From positions 1-40,882 of the IMG/VR virus record IMGVR_UViG_3300044712_000925: a stretch of DNA of 40,882 nucleotides. The stretch is one strand, 5' to 3'. Below are positions 15,416-23,093 of this stretch, one piece after another. Within the stretch, counting starts at the first letter, position 1; each line of letters starts with the position of its first letter. The stretch is from a virus. The notes beneath the pieces were generated by a model. The model had not been told where the DNA came from and ran no database searches. It saw only the letters and a program-made list of their open reading frames with translations. Position numbers and translations under genes: made by a program.

Positions 15416-16792
15416 ATGTCCAATCTCCCGGAAACCTCCGCCGCACTCGATGAACTCAACAACTGGATCGAAGGTATCTATCAGCTCGAGACCGATGACG
15501 TCGTCGAAGGCGGCCCCGATGGCATCGACAACCTCCAGGCCAAGAAACTCCTCGCCCGGATCAACCTGCTCAAGACGCTCGTCCTCGCGCTCGGCACCGA
15601 CAAGCAACCCGTCGACGCGCTCCTCACCGCGCTCGCCGCCCTCGTCACTTCCGCCGACAAGACGATCTACTTCACCGGCCCCGACACCGTCGCCCTGACG
15701 CCGCTTACCGCCTACATTCGCGGCCTGTTCGGCGCCGCCGATGCCGCCGCGGCACGCGCCACGCTGGGCGCCACCTCTCCGGCCGACGTCGCTTCCGCCG
15801 TCGCTGCCCTGGTGGATTCTTCTCCGGCGACACTCAACACGCTCAACGAGTTGGCGACGGCGCTCGGCGACGACCCGAACTTCGCCGCGACGGTGACGGC
15901 TGCACTAGGACAGAAGGCTCCTCTCGCGTCACCAGCGCTTACCGGCGTTCCAACCGCTCCTACGGCGGATCCTGGAACAAACACGACTCAACTCGCGACC
16001 ACGGCATTCATTCAAGCGGCCATCGCAGCTATCGCAGCAGCCGCTGGCATACAGGGATCATTCAGGAATCTCGCCGGGGCAGCTACAGGAACAAGCGCAG
16101 TCGTCTCCTACTCGATCGACGAGCTGACGACGGGAGATGGGGCCGGAAACTATCAGACGACGCGCGCATGGAACAAGACCATCACCATGACGACCGCAGG
16201 CGCTGGAGGCCTTGATACGGGGGCGGTGGCAGCGAACACGTGGTATTACGCATTCGGGATCACGAAGGCGGACGGCACACAAGCATGCATCGCGTCTCTC
16301 AATAGCACGGCTCCTATCCTTTCGGGCGGATATACGAAGTTTGCACGCATTGGTGCATTTCGCACGGATGGCACAGCCAATAAGCACCCGCTGTCGTTCA
16401 AGCAGTTCGGGCGGAGCGTTCAATATGTGCCGACCGCCGGTAGCAATTTGCTTGCGCTTCCTGTTATTCAATCGGGGAATACAGGCAATGTGTCGACGCC
16501 GACGTGGACGGCGGTTTCTCTGTCTGCTGTAGTCCCAGCCACCGCAAGTGCTGCGGTGTTGTCGCTTGGCGTTAACGGGAATTCGTCGGCGATGGTGGCC
16601 CCCAACAATTCCTATGGGGGATTGACAAGTGCGACCAACCCGCCGCCTGTAGCTTGTTGCCCGAACCCCACGGCAGGTTACGTCGTTAATCAACTCGCCC
16701 GGTTCTATCTCGAATCCGCGAACGTCTATGTCGCAGCAACCGGAAGCGGCACCAATCAGCTTGCGGTATTTGGATGGGAGGACAACCTGTGA
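15416..16792 (+). CDS. tail fibre protein, gpH position
   Basis: A 458-residue fibre. The N-terminal 100 residues should bind the baseplate. The middle contains the common shaft motif SADKTIYFTGPDTVALTPLT followed by AYIRGLFGAADAAAARATLG and ASPALTGVPTAP, typical of phage fibres. The C-terminal half (from about 16040) has visibly lower GC and different codon use, suggesting exchange of the receptor-binding part. It contains the CC pair in VACCPNP. It lacks the much longer P2 H organisation. A DUF4376 gene follows with overlap (GTGA). Confidence 0.85.
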   Translation: MSNLPETSAALDELNNWIEGIYQLETDDVVEGGPDGIDNLQAKKLLARINLLKTLVLALGTDKQPVDALLTALAALVTSADKTIYFTGPDTVALTPLTAYIRGLFGAADAAAARATLGATSPADVASAVAALVDSSPATLNTLNELATALGDDPNFAATVTAALGQKAPLASPALTGVPTAPTADPGTNTTQLATTAFIQAAIAAIAAAAGIQGSFRNLAGAATGTSAVVSYSIDELTTGDGAGNYQTTRAWNKTITMTTAGAGGLDTGAVAANTWYYAFGITKADGTQACIASLNSTAPILSGGYTKFARIGAFRTDGTANKHPLSFKQFGRSVQYVPTAGSNLLALPVIQSGNTGNVSTPTWTAVSLSAVVPATASAAVLSLGVNGNSSAMVAPNNSYGGLTSATNPPPVACCPNPTAGYVVNQLARFYLESANVYVAATGSGTNQLAVFGWEDNL

Positions 16793-17295
16793 GCTACGCT
16801 ATCAGAGAAGATGGAAAGGGCTGGCGCGCCGTCAATGGCGATAATGAAGTCGGCCCTGGCGAGGTATTTTCAGAGACGCTGCCGTTGCAATCGCCCGGTC
16901 AGATCCGTGCCGATAAATGGGAAAAGATCAAGGCGCAGCGCGAATCCATCAAGGTCGGAGGCGTCAAGGTCGGAACGAAGTGGTACCACACCGACACAGA
17001 CTCCCGCATCCAGCACCTTGGCCTCAAGGACCACGCGCGCGACCTCATCGCGGACGGACAGCCTGACAGCACTAGCCTGCAGAAGCTCGGCCATGATGTG
17101 CGCTGGAAAACGATGGACGGATCGTTCATCTATCTCACGGTGAAGCACGCGTTCGACATCGTCGCGGCAATAGGCGACCTCGACGCGGCTGCATTCGCCA
17201 CGGCTGAAACGCACAAGGCCGCTATGGAGCAATCGGAAGATCCGTCCTCCTACGACTTCTCTACCGGGTGGCCGGATATATACACGCCGTCATGA
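16789..17295 (+). CDS. fibre-associated protein with DUF4376
   Basis: A 168-residue protein. Residues about 42-150 match the DUF4376 pattern: RADKWEKIKAQRESIKVGGV, then KVGTKWYHTDTDSRIQHLGL and WKTMDGSFIYLTVKHAFDI. Such proteins follow tail-fibre genes and probably help fibre assembly or form its tip; the function is not established. The GTG start overlaps the fibre stop. An ATG 15 bases upstream is in frame but lies inside the fibre gene. Confidence 0.8.
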   Translation: MSYAIREDGKGWRAVNGDNEVGPGEVFSETLPLQSPGQIRADKWEKIKAQRESIKVGGVKVGTKWYHTDTDSRIQHLGLKDHARDLIADGQPDSTSLQKLGHDVRWKTMDGSFIYLTVKHAFDIVAAIGDLDAAAFATAETHKAAMEQSEDPSSYDFSTGWPDIYTPS

Positions 17296-17774
17296 CTTCA
17301 GAGCACAACGACGCCCTCGACGAGCTCGCGCTCAACCGCTGGCCGTTCCTGCTGGACGAGTCCAGCGTCAAGCCAATCGCGGAGGTCGAGTATGGGGCTA
17401 ATCCTCTATCCTCCGCCCGGCCGGACCTGGGGCGACTCACGATCCGCATCGGCGACGGCTGCCAGACACGCAGCCTGTTCCGCAATGGCCTGGTGTATGC
17501 CCGGCTCCTGTTTCCCGGCGGCGTGCTCGGTCTGCTGCTGGCGTGGGGCGCTCTCTTCGCGCTCACTGGCTGGCTTGTCCCTGTTGGGCTTTTCGTTCAT
17601 GTGCGCTGGTGCGGCGCTGGCTGCCGCCGCGCATTCCTCCAGGCCGGGCTCGGCTGGAAGCTGAACGGGCGCTTCGGGATCCTGCTGCGCATCCAGTCCG
17701 ATGCCTCGGCCGCCGCCGGCGTGAATGGACCGAACCTCTGCCAGGCCAGCGGCTGGCGCGAAGGCGACCACTGA
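17292..17774 (+). CDS. hypothetical membrane protein of P2-like phages
   Basis: A 160-residue protein with the pattern DELALNRWPFLLDESS, then GDGCQTRSLFRNGLVYARLL, a hydrophobic stretch (about 73-105) and WKLNGRFGILLRIQSDASAA. It ends with GVNGPNLCQASGW. I recall similar proteins after fibre genes in P2-like betaproteobacterial phages, but without a known role. Tail-fibre assembly, immunity or superinfection exclusion are possible. Start and preceding stop overlap (ATGA). Confidence 0.7.
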   Translation: MTSEHNDALDELALNRWPFLLDESSVKPIAEVEYGANPLSSARPDLGRLTIRIGDGCQTRSLFRNGLVYARLLFPGGVLGLLLAWGALFALTGWLVPVGLFVHVRWCGAGCRRAFLQAGLGWKLNGRFGILLRIQSDASAAAGVNGPNLCQASGWREGDH

Positions 17775-17781
17775 TGTCCGC

Positions 17782-17800
17782 TGTACGCCGCGCCACTACA
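17782..17800 (+). promoter_or_regulatory. Ogr-type late activator site before FI
   Basis: TGTACGCCGCGCCACTACA is the third TGT-N13-ACA dyad, here with TGTA/TACA arms like the P/O site. It lies 68 bases before the sheath start, at the expected distance for a late promoter of the FI operon as in P2. Confidence 0.55.
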
Positions 17801-17867
17801 CCCACCCACACGCCCGCCCCGCGCGCGCGTCGTCCATCATCGCACCACTTACTGACCGGAGGCCACC

Positions 17868-19022
17868 ATGCCCACTGACTACCACCATGGCGTACGCGTC
17901 GTCGAAGCGAGCGACGGCGTCCGACCGATTCGCGTCGTATCCACCGCCGTCATCGGCTTCGTCGCCACCGCGTCCGATGCCGATGTCACCGTCTTTCCGC
18001 TCGACACGCCGGTGCTTGTCACCAGCATCAACGCCGCCATCGGAAAGGCAGGCGTCCAGGGCACGCTGAGCAAGGTACTCAAGGCGATCGCCGACGAGGG
18101 CAACGCCATGTGCGTCATCGTCCGCGTGGCCGAAGGACAGGACGCCGCGGCCACCAGCGAAAACGTCATCGGCACCGTCACCGCCGGCGGCGCCTACACC
18201 GGCATGAAGGCCCTGCTCACCGCCAAGGCGAAGCTCGGCGTCAAGCCACGCATCCTCGCCTGCCCCGGCCTCGATACGCTCACCGTCGCCACGGCGCTCG
18301 CCGGCATCGCGCAGCAGCTTCGCGCCTTCGCCTACGTCGACGCGCACGGCGCCGCCACGAAGGAAGAGGCCAACACCTATCGCGAGAACTTCGGCCAGCG
18401 CGAAATCATGGTGCTGTGGCCCGAGTTCCTCAACGGCGACGCGACCGTCTGGGCCACCGCCAAGGCGCTCGGCCTGCGCGCCAAGCTCGACGAGCAGATC
18501 GGCTGGCACAAGACGATCTCCAACATCCCCGTCAACGGCGTCACCGGCATCAGCAAGGACGTGTTCTGGGATCTCCAGGACCCCGCCACAGACGCCGGCT
18601 ATCTCAACCAAAACGAGATCACCACGCTGATCCGCGAGGAGGGCTTCCGCTTCTGGGGCTCGCGCACTTGCACGATCGACCCGCTCTTCGCCTTCGAGAA
18701 CTACACGCGCACCGCCCAGGTGCTGGCCGACACGATCGCCGATGCGCACATGTGGGCGGTCGACAAGCCCCTCACGCCCAGCCTCACCAAGGACATCATC
18801 GAAGGTGTCAACGCCAAGTTCCGCGAGCTGAAGGCCCTGGGCTACATCATCGACGGGCAGGCATGGTACGACCCCGACGTGAACAGCGTCACCACGCTCA
18901 AGGCCGGCAAGCTGTACATCGACTACGACTACACGCCCGTCCCGCCGCTGGAGAACCTGCAGTTCATCCAGAAGATCACCGACCGCTACCTGGCTGACTT
19001 CGCGTCGTCCATCGGCAAGTAA
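17868..19022 (+). CDS. FI: contractile tail sheath protein, gpFI family
   Basis: A 384-residue sheath subunit of a contractile (myovirus) tail. Recognisable parts are [18 protein letters not shown] at the start and the [20 protein letters not shown] segment. The C terminus contains [20 protein letters not shown]. Length agrees with P2 FI (396). The stop codon falls within the first copy of a 14-bp triplicated sequence (19009-19050). Confidence 0.95.
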   Translation: MPTDYHHGVRVVEASDGVRPIRVVSTAVIGFVATASDADVTVFPLDTPVLVTSINAAIGKAGVQGTLSKVLKAIADEGNAMCVIVRVAEGQDAAATSENVIGTVTAGGAYTGMKALLTAKAKLGVKPRILACPGLDTLTVATALAGIAQQLRAFAYVDAHGAATKEEANTYRENFGQREIMVLWPEFLNGDATVWATAKALGLRAKLDEQIGWHKTISNIPVNGVTGISKDVFWDLQDPATDAGYLNQNEITTLIREEGFRFWGSRTCTIDPLFAFENYTRTAQVLADTIADAHMWAVDKPLTPSLTKDIIEGVNAKFRELKALGYIIDGQAWYDPDVNSVTTLKAGKLYIDYDYTPVPPLENLQFIQKITDRYLADFASSIGK

Positions 19023-19050
19023 CCATCGGCAAGTAACCATCGGCAAGTAA
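19009..19050 (+). repeat. triplicated 14-bp unit at the FI stop
   Basis: CCATCGGCAAGTAA is repeated three times without interruption. The first copy contains the last FI codons and its TAA stop (19020-19022). Copies two and three extend the spacer and repeat the CAAGTAA end. Slippage amplification is the simplest origin. The spacer still leaves an AGGAGAA ribosome binding site before FII. Confidence 0.9.
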
Positions 19051-19065
19051 CCCAGGAGAACCGAA

Positions 19066-19575
19066 ATGCTTCCCAGCGTCCTCAAGAATTTCAACATCTT
19101 CAACGACGGCCAGTCCTACATGGGCATCGCCGACGAGGTGAAGCTCCCGAAGCTCAAGCGCAAGATGGACGAGCTGCGCGCCGGCGGCATGAACGGCCCG
19201 GTGAAGGTGGATCTCGGCCAGGAAGGCCTCGAGATGGAATTCACCTGCGCCGGCATCGACAAGGGCGTGCTCGTCCAGTACGCCAAGGCCAAGGTCGACG
19301 GCGTGATGCTGCGCTTCGCCGGCGCCTACCAGCGCGACGACACCGCCGCCGTGCAGGCCGTCGAGATCGTCGTGCGCGGTCGCCACGAGGAGATCGACCC
19401 GGGCGACGCCAAGGCCGGCGACAAGGGCAAGACCACCGTCAAGAGCACGCTGAGCTACTACAAGCTCTCGATCGACGGCAAGGAAGTCATCGAGATCGAC
19501 CTGCTCAACTTCATCGAGAAGGTCGACGGCACCGACATGCTCGCCGCCCAGCGCAAGGCCATCGGCCTGGCGTAA
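19066..19575 (+). CDS. FII: major tail tube protein, gpFII family
   Basis: A 169-residue tube subunit. Diagnostic segments are LKNFNIFNDGQSYMGIADEV, then KLPKLKRKMDELRAGGMNGP and the beta strands around LEMEFTCAGID and MLRFAGAYQRDD. AGGAGAA precedes the ATG. It is probably one of the most highly expressed late genes, and two stem-loops follow it. Confidence 0.94.
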   Translation: MLPSVLKNFNIFNDGQSYMGIADEVKLPKLKRKMDELRAGGMNGPVKVDLGQEGLEMEFTCAGIDKGVLVQYAKAKVDGVMLRFAGAYQRDDTAAVQAVEIVVRGRHEEIDPGDAKAGDKGKTTVKSTLSYYKLSIDGKEVIEIDLLNFIEKVDGTDMLAAQRKAIGLA

Positions 19576-19600
19576 CGAACACCACCCCGCCGCCGACAAG

Positions 19601-19663
19601 GCCCTGGGAGACGGCTACCAGGGCGGAAGCGCTCAAAGGCCGCCGCCGTTCATGAGGCGGCCT
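19601..19663 (+). other. two stem-loops between FII and E
   Basis: GCCCTGG/CCAGGGC (19601-19607 with 19618-19624) and AGGCCGCC/GGCGGCCT (19637-19644 with 19656-19663) each pair perfectly. Neither is followed by a T tract. They may attenuate or stabilise the 3' end of the abundant tube message relative to E and T. Confidence 0.5.
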
Positions 19664-19685
19664 GCTGAAGATCCTGGAGACGACC

Positions 19686-19982
19686 ATGCAAACGAAGACC
19701 ATCCCCCTCGACACGCCGCTCTTTCGCGGCGATACCAATATCACCGAAGTCACGCTGCGCAAGCCGACCGCGGGCGAGCTGCGCGGCACCAGCCTCACCG
19801 AACTGCTGCAGATGGACGTCGGAACGCTCATCAAGGTGATTCCGCGCGTCAGCAGCCCCACGCTCACCGAGGCGGAAGTCGCCGCCATGGACCCCGCCGA
19901 CCTCACGCAGCTGGGAGGCACCGTCGCCAGTTTTTTGCTGCCGAAGGCGGCCCTGGGCGACACCCAATCCCCGACCGCGTAG
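19686..19982 (+). CDS. E: tail assembly chaperone, gpE
   Basis: A 98-residue chaperone (unshifted product). The family pattern is the ITEVTLRKPTAGELRGTSLT start and the LTQLGGTVASFLLPK end. GGAG precedes the ATG. Tail assembly in P2 also requires a frameshifted E+E' form, and the slippery site is present here. Confidence 0.88.
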   Translation: MQTKTIPLDTPLFRGDTNITEVTLRKPTAGELRGTSLTELLQMDVGTLIKVIPRVSSPTLTEAEVAAMDPADLTQLGGTVASFLLPKAALGDTQSPTA

Positions 19983-20107
19983 AGTCCGCCATCGCGGACG
20001 TCGCCGCCATCTTCCACTGGCCGCCCGAGATCTACGACACCATGCCGATCGAAGATCTGGCGATGTGGCGCGAAGAAGCCCGCAAGCGCAGCGGAGTTGA
20101 AGAGTGA
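19686..20107 (+). CDS. E+E': frameshifted tail assembly chaperone gpE+E'
   Basis: A -1 shift at the T TTT TTG heptamer (19931-19937) joins the first 84 codons of E to 56 residues of the overlapping frame. Those residues start AAEGGPGRHPIPDRVESAIA and end MWREEARKRSGVEE. The E' part has the conserved FHWPPEIYDTMPIEDLAMWR stretch. The fused product of about 140 residues matches P2 gpE+E' in size. E' has no good start of its own. The T gene GTG overlaps its stop. Confidence 0.85.
19931..19937 (+). promoter_or_regulatory. -1 ribosomal frameshift slippery site
   Basis: T TTT TTG in the gene E reading frame (AGT TTT TTG), the same heptamer as used by P2 E/E'. Six T residues in otherwise GC-rich DNA are conspicuous. 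A stimulatory RNA structure downstream was not evident by eye. Confidence 0.85.
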
Positions 20108-22554
20108 GCACCGAAAAGCTCAAGCTCGAGGTGCTGCTCTCGGCGATCGACAAGGTCACCGGACCGTTCAAGACGATCGCGAAGGGCAGCGGCGACGCCG
20201 CCCGCGCGCTGCGTGCCGCCAAGGACGAGCTCAAGGCGCTGCAGAAGCAGCAGGCCAACATCGCCGCCTTCAAGGAAGCCGACAAGGCCGCGGCCATCAC
20301 GGCCAACATGTTCAAGGCCGCCCAGGAGCGCGTCCGCCTGCTCAAGGAAGAGATGGGTAAGGTCGGGGTTCCCACCAAGGCCATGACGCGCGCGCTCGCC
20401 GAGGCAGGCAAGGAAGCCGACGATCTCAAGCGCCGCCACGCGGGCCTGATGGATCGCCAGCAGGCCCTCTTCGCGCAGATGAAGGCCGGCGGCATCGACA
20501 CCCGCAACCTGGCCAACCACAGCCGGGATCTAGCCACGCGCCAGATCGCCGCCGCGGGGTCGGTGCAGAAGCTCTCCGTCGCGCTCGAGGCGCAGAACAA
20601 AACGCTGGCCAGGATGCACGCCGCCCGGGCGAACTACGACAAGTCGATGGCGACGGCCGGAAAGCTCTCCGGCGCGGGCACCAAGGCGCTGATGGCCGGC
20701 ACCGCCATCAACGCCGCAGCGGCCATACCCGTCATCGCGTACGCCAAGGCCGAAGACTCCGCCACGCAGCTCAAGGTCGCGCTCATGACGAGCGGCGGCA
20801 AGATCCACGAGCAGTTCCAGGAGATCAACGACCTCGCCGAGAGGCTCGGCAACCGCCTGCCAGGCACCACCAGCGACTACCAGGACATGATGACGATGCT
20901 CCTGCGCCAGGGCATGCCGGTGAAGGCGCTGCTCGGCGGCCTGGGTGAAGCCACCGCCTACCTCGCGGTGCAGCTCAAGATGGCGCCCACGGCCGCGGCC
21001 GAGTTCGCCAGCAAGCTGCAGGACGCCACGCGCGCCACCGACAAGGAAATGATGGGCCTGATGGACACGATCCAGAAGACCTACTACCTCGGCGTCGATC
21101 AGAACAACATGCTGCAGGGCTTCGCCAAGCTCTCGCCGGCGCTCTCCATCCTGCGCACCGAAGGCCTGGCCGCCGCCAAGGCGCTCGCCCCGCTCCTGGT
21201 GATGGCGGATCAGTCCGGCATGGTCGGCGAAGCGGCCGGCAACGCCTATCGCAAGATCTTCCAGATGTCGCTCGATGCGAAGAAGGTCGCGAAGGCAAAC
21301 GCGGCGCTCTCCGGTACCGGCATCAAGCTCGACTTCAGCAACGGCAAGGGCGAGTTCGGCGGCCTGGAGAATATGTACACGCAGCTCGAGCGGCTCAAGG
21401 GCGTCGACACCCAGCGGCGCCTGGCCGTCCTTAGGAAGATTTTCGGCGACGACGCCGAGACGCTCCAGGCCCTCACGATCATGATCGAGAAGGGCGCGGA
21501 CGGCTACCGCCAGGTGCAGGCCAAGATGGAAGCGCAGGCCAACATCCAGGAGCGCGTGAACCTGCAGCTCAAGACCTTGAAGAACCTGTGGGACGCCGCC
21601 ACCGGAACCTTCACCAACGCGCTCGTCGCCTTCGGAGAATCCATCGCGCCCGAGCTGCACGCCACGGCCGAATGGCTGGGCAGAGTGGCCGAGGCCACGC
21701 AGCGCTGGGCGAAGGAGAACCCAGGCCTATCCGCCGCGCTGATGCACCTGGTGAAGTGGGCCGGAATGCTGGTGCTCGCGCTCGGCGGCCTGCTGATCGC
21801 AGCCTCGGCGATCCTTGCGCCGCTCGTGATGATGAAGTTCGGCCTCGCGGCGATCGGCGTTTCCGGCAGCGCGGCCGCGGCGGGCGTCTGGGCGCTGCTG
21901 CGCCCCGTCCTCATGATCGGCAGTGCCTTCGCCGTGGGCTACGCGATAGGCACCCTGCTCGACGAAAAGCTAAGCGCCCTGGTGTCGCGCATCGCCGGCT
22001 ACAAGACCAACCTCGGCGGCTTCGTCTTCGACGTCATCCAGGCGTTCAAGAACGGCGAATGGAGCAAGATCGGCGGGTGGATCCTGGCGGGCTTCGAAGC
22101 CGGCCTCGATCTCTTGAGCGGCGGCCTCTACTCGAAGGTCAAAGAGATCGCCGGGAACGTGGTGGCCGCGGCCAAGTCGGCGCTCGGGATCAAGTCACCC
22201 TCGCGCGTTTTCGCCCAGATCGGCAGCTACACCATGGAAGGCCTCGAGCAGGGCATCCTCGGCGGCAAGGATGGCCCGCTGGGCGCCATCATGGACACGG
22301 CAAAGCGCATCACCGCGATCGGTGCCGGCATGCTGGTCGGCGGCTCTGCGCTCGCCGGCGAGCTGCCGAGCATCGATGCCCGCCCGGCCATGGCCGCAAT
22401 GTCTTCCATGGCGCCGATGCAGGTCACCATCAACATCTATCCGCAGCCCGGGCAGTCGCCCGAAGAGATCGGCCGCGAAGTCGCGCGCCAGCTGCAGCAG
22501 CTCGAAGGCCAGCGCGCCGCACGCGGCCGCAGCCGCCTCGCCGATAGCGAGTAG
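20104..22554 (+). CDS. T: tape measure protein, gpT family
   Basis: An 816-residue tail length-determining protein. The N-terminal about 180 residues are a charged coiled coil. The phage_min_tail-like domain follows with TSGGKIHEQFQEINDLAERL, MDTIQKTYYLGVDQNNML and YRKIFQMSLDAKKVAKA. Hydrophobic segments lie around 545-620, and a C-terminal KSALGIKSPSRVFAQIGSY motif (typical of tape measures) precedes the end. It directs tail length and may form a channel during DNA injection. The GTG start overlaps the E' stop. Length resembles P2 gpT (815). Confidence 0.95.
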   Translation: MSTEKLKLEVLLSAIDKVTGPFKTIAKGSGDAARALRAAKDELKALQKQQANIAAFKEADKAAAITANMFKAAQERVRLLKEEMGKVGVPTKAMTRALAEAGKEADDLKRRHAGLMDRQQALFAQMKAGGIDTRNLANHSRDLATRQIAAAGSVQKLSVALEAQNKTLARMHAARANYDKSMATAGKLSGAGTKALMAGTAINAAAAIPVIAYAKAEDSATQLKVALMTSGGKIHEQFQEINDLAERLGNRLPGTTSDYQDMMTMLLRQGMPVKALLGGLGEATAYLAVQLKMAPTAAAEFASKLQDATRATDKEMMGLMDTIQKTYYLGVDQNNMLQGFAKLSPALSILRTEGLAAAKALAPLLVMADQSGMVGEAAGNAYRKIFQMSLDAKKVAKANAALSGTGIKLDFSNGKGEFGGLENMYTQLERLKGVDTQRRLAVLRKIFGDDAETLQALTIMIEKGADGYRQVQAKMEAQANIQERVNLQLKTLKNLWDAATGTFTNALVAFGESIAPELHATAEWLGRVAEATQRWAKENPGLSAALMHLVKWAGMLVLALGGLLIAASAILAPLVMMKFGLAAIGVSGSAAAAGVWALLRPVLMIGSAFAVGYAIGTLLDEKLSALVSRIAGYKTNLGGFVFDVIQAFKNGEWSKIGGWILAGFEAGLDLLSGGLYSKVKEIAGNVVAAAKSALGIKSPSRVFAQIGSYTMEGLEQGILGGKDGPLGAIMDTAKRITAIGAGMLVGGSALAGELPSIDARPAMAAMSSMAPMQVTINIYPQPGQSPEEIGREVARQLQQLEGQRAARGRSRLADSE

Positions 22555-22556
22555 CG

Positions 22557-23093
22557 ATGATCAGCGTCAAGGACATCATCGGCGATCGACTCGGCAAGGT
22601 GGTCGGCAATGCCGCCGTCTCGGCTGCCGTCAGCCTGGCGCGCACCGCCCTGCCGCAGATGTCGCTGATGATGGCCCTGGGCCTCTTCGTCTTCGGCATC
22701 AAGACCATCCCCTACCAGCAGCTGCAGCGCCAGCGCCAATGGCGCCACCCTTCAGCCTCGCGCGTCGGTCGCCGGCCGGCGCGGCAATTCACCGGCCCGG
22801 GCGACGACACCATCACGCTATCCGCCACGCTCTATCCCGAGATCACCGGCGGCAAGGTGTCGATCGCACTGCTCTCCGCCATGGCCGACACCGGCAAGGC
22901 CTGGACGCTGCTGCAGGGCGACGGCACCTTCTACGGGCATTACGTCATCGAGGACATCTCCGAAACCGCGAGCATCTTCTTCACGGACGGCAGCGCGCGA
23001 AAGATCGACTTCAGCCTCAAGCTCTCGCGCGTCGACGATGACGACATCGACATGCTCGGCGAAATCACCAAGGACCTGATGGCGCTCATATGA
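22557..23093 (+). CDS. U: tail terminator-type protein, gpU family
   Basis: A 178-residue protein. From residue 35 (MSLMMALGLFVF) it follows gpU closely: RVGRRPARQFTGPGDDTITL, LYPEITGGKVSIALL and TASIFFTDGSARKIDFSLKL. The first 34 residues are an extra helix that P2 gpU lacks. The true start could be Met35 (22659), but the ATG at 22557 lies two bases after the T stop and would avoid a gap. gpU acts at the tail end in assembly. Confidence 0.9.
   Translation: MISVKDIIGDRLGKVVGNAAVSAAVSLARTALPQMSLMMALGLFVFGIKTIPYQQLQRQRQWRHPSASRVGRRPARQFTGPGDDTITLSATLYPEITGGKVSIALLSAMADTGKAWTLLQGDGTFYGHYVIEDISETASIFFTDGSARKIDFSLKLSRVDDDDIDMLGEITKDLMALI

Noticed and set aside
16058-16693. Leftward open frame opposite the tail fibre end
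   Set aside because: Arg/Cys-rich composition without motif, and no start signal; the fibre frame is continuous with phage fibre motifs.
17796-19103. A 435-residue leftward frame opposite the sheath gene
   Set aside because: Antisense shadow of a clear sheath gene; composition is Val/Asp/Gly/Arg-rich as expected from codon bias.
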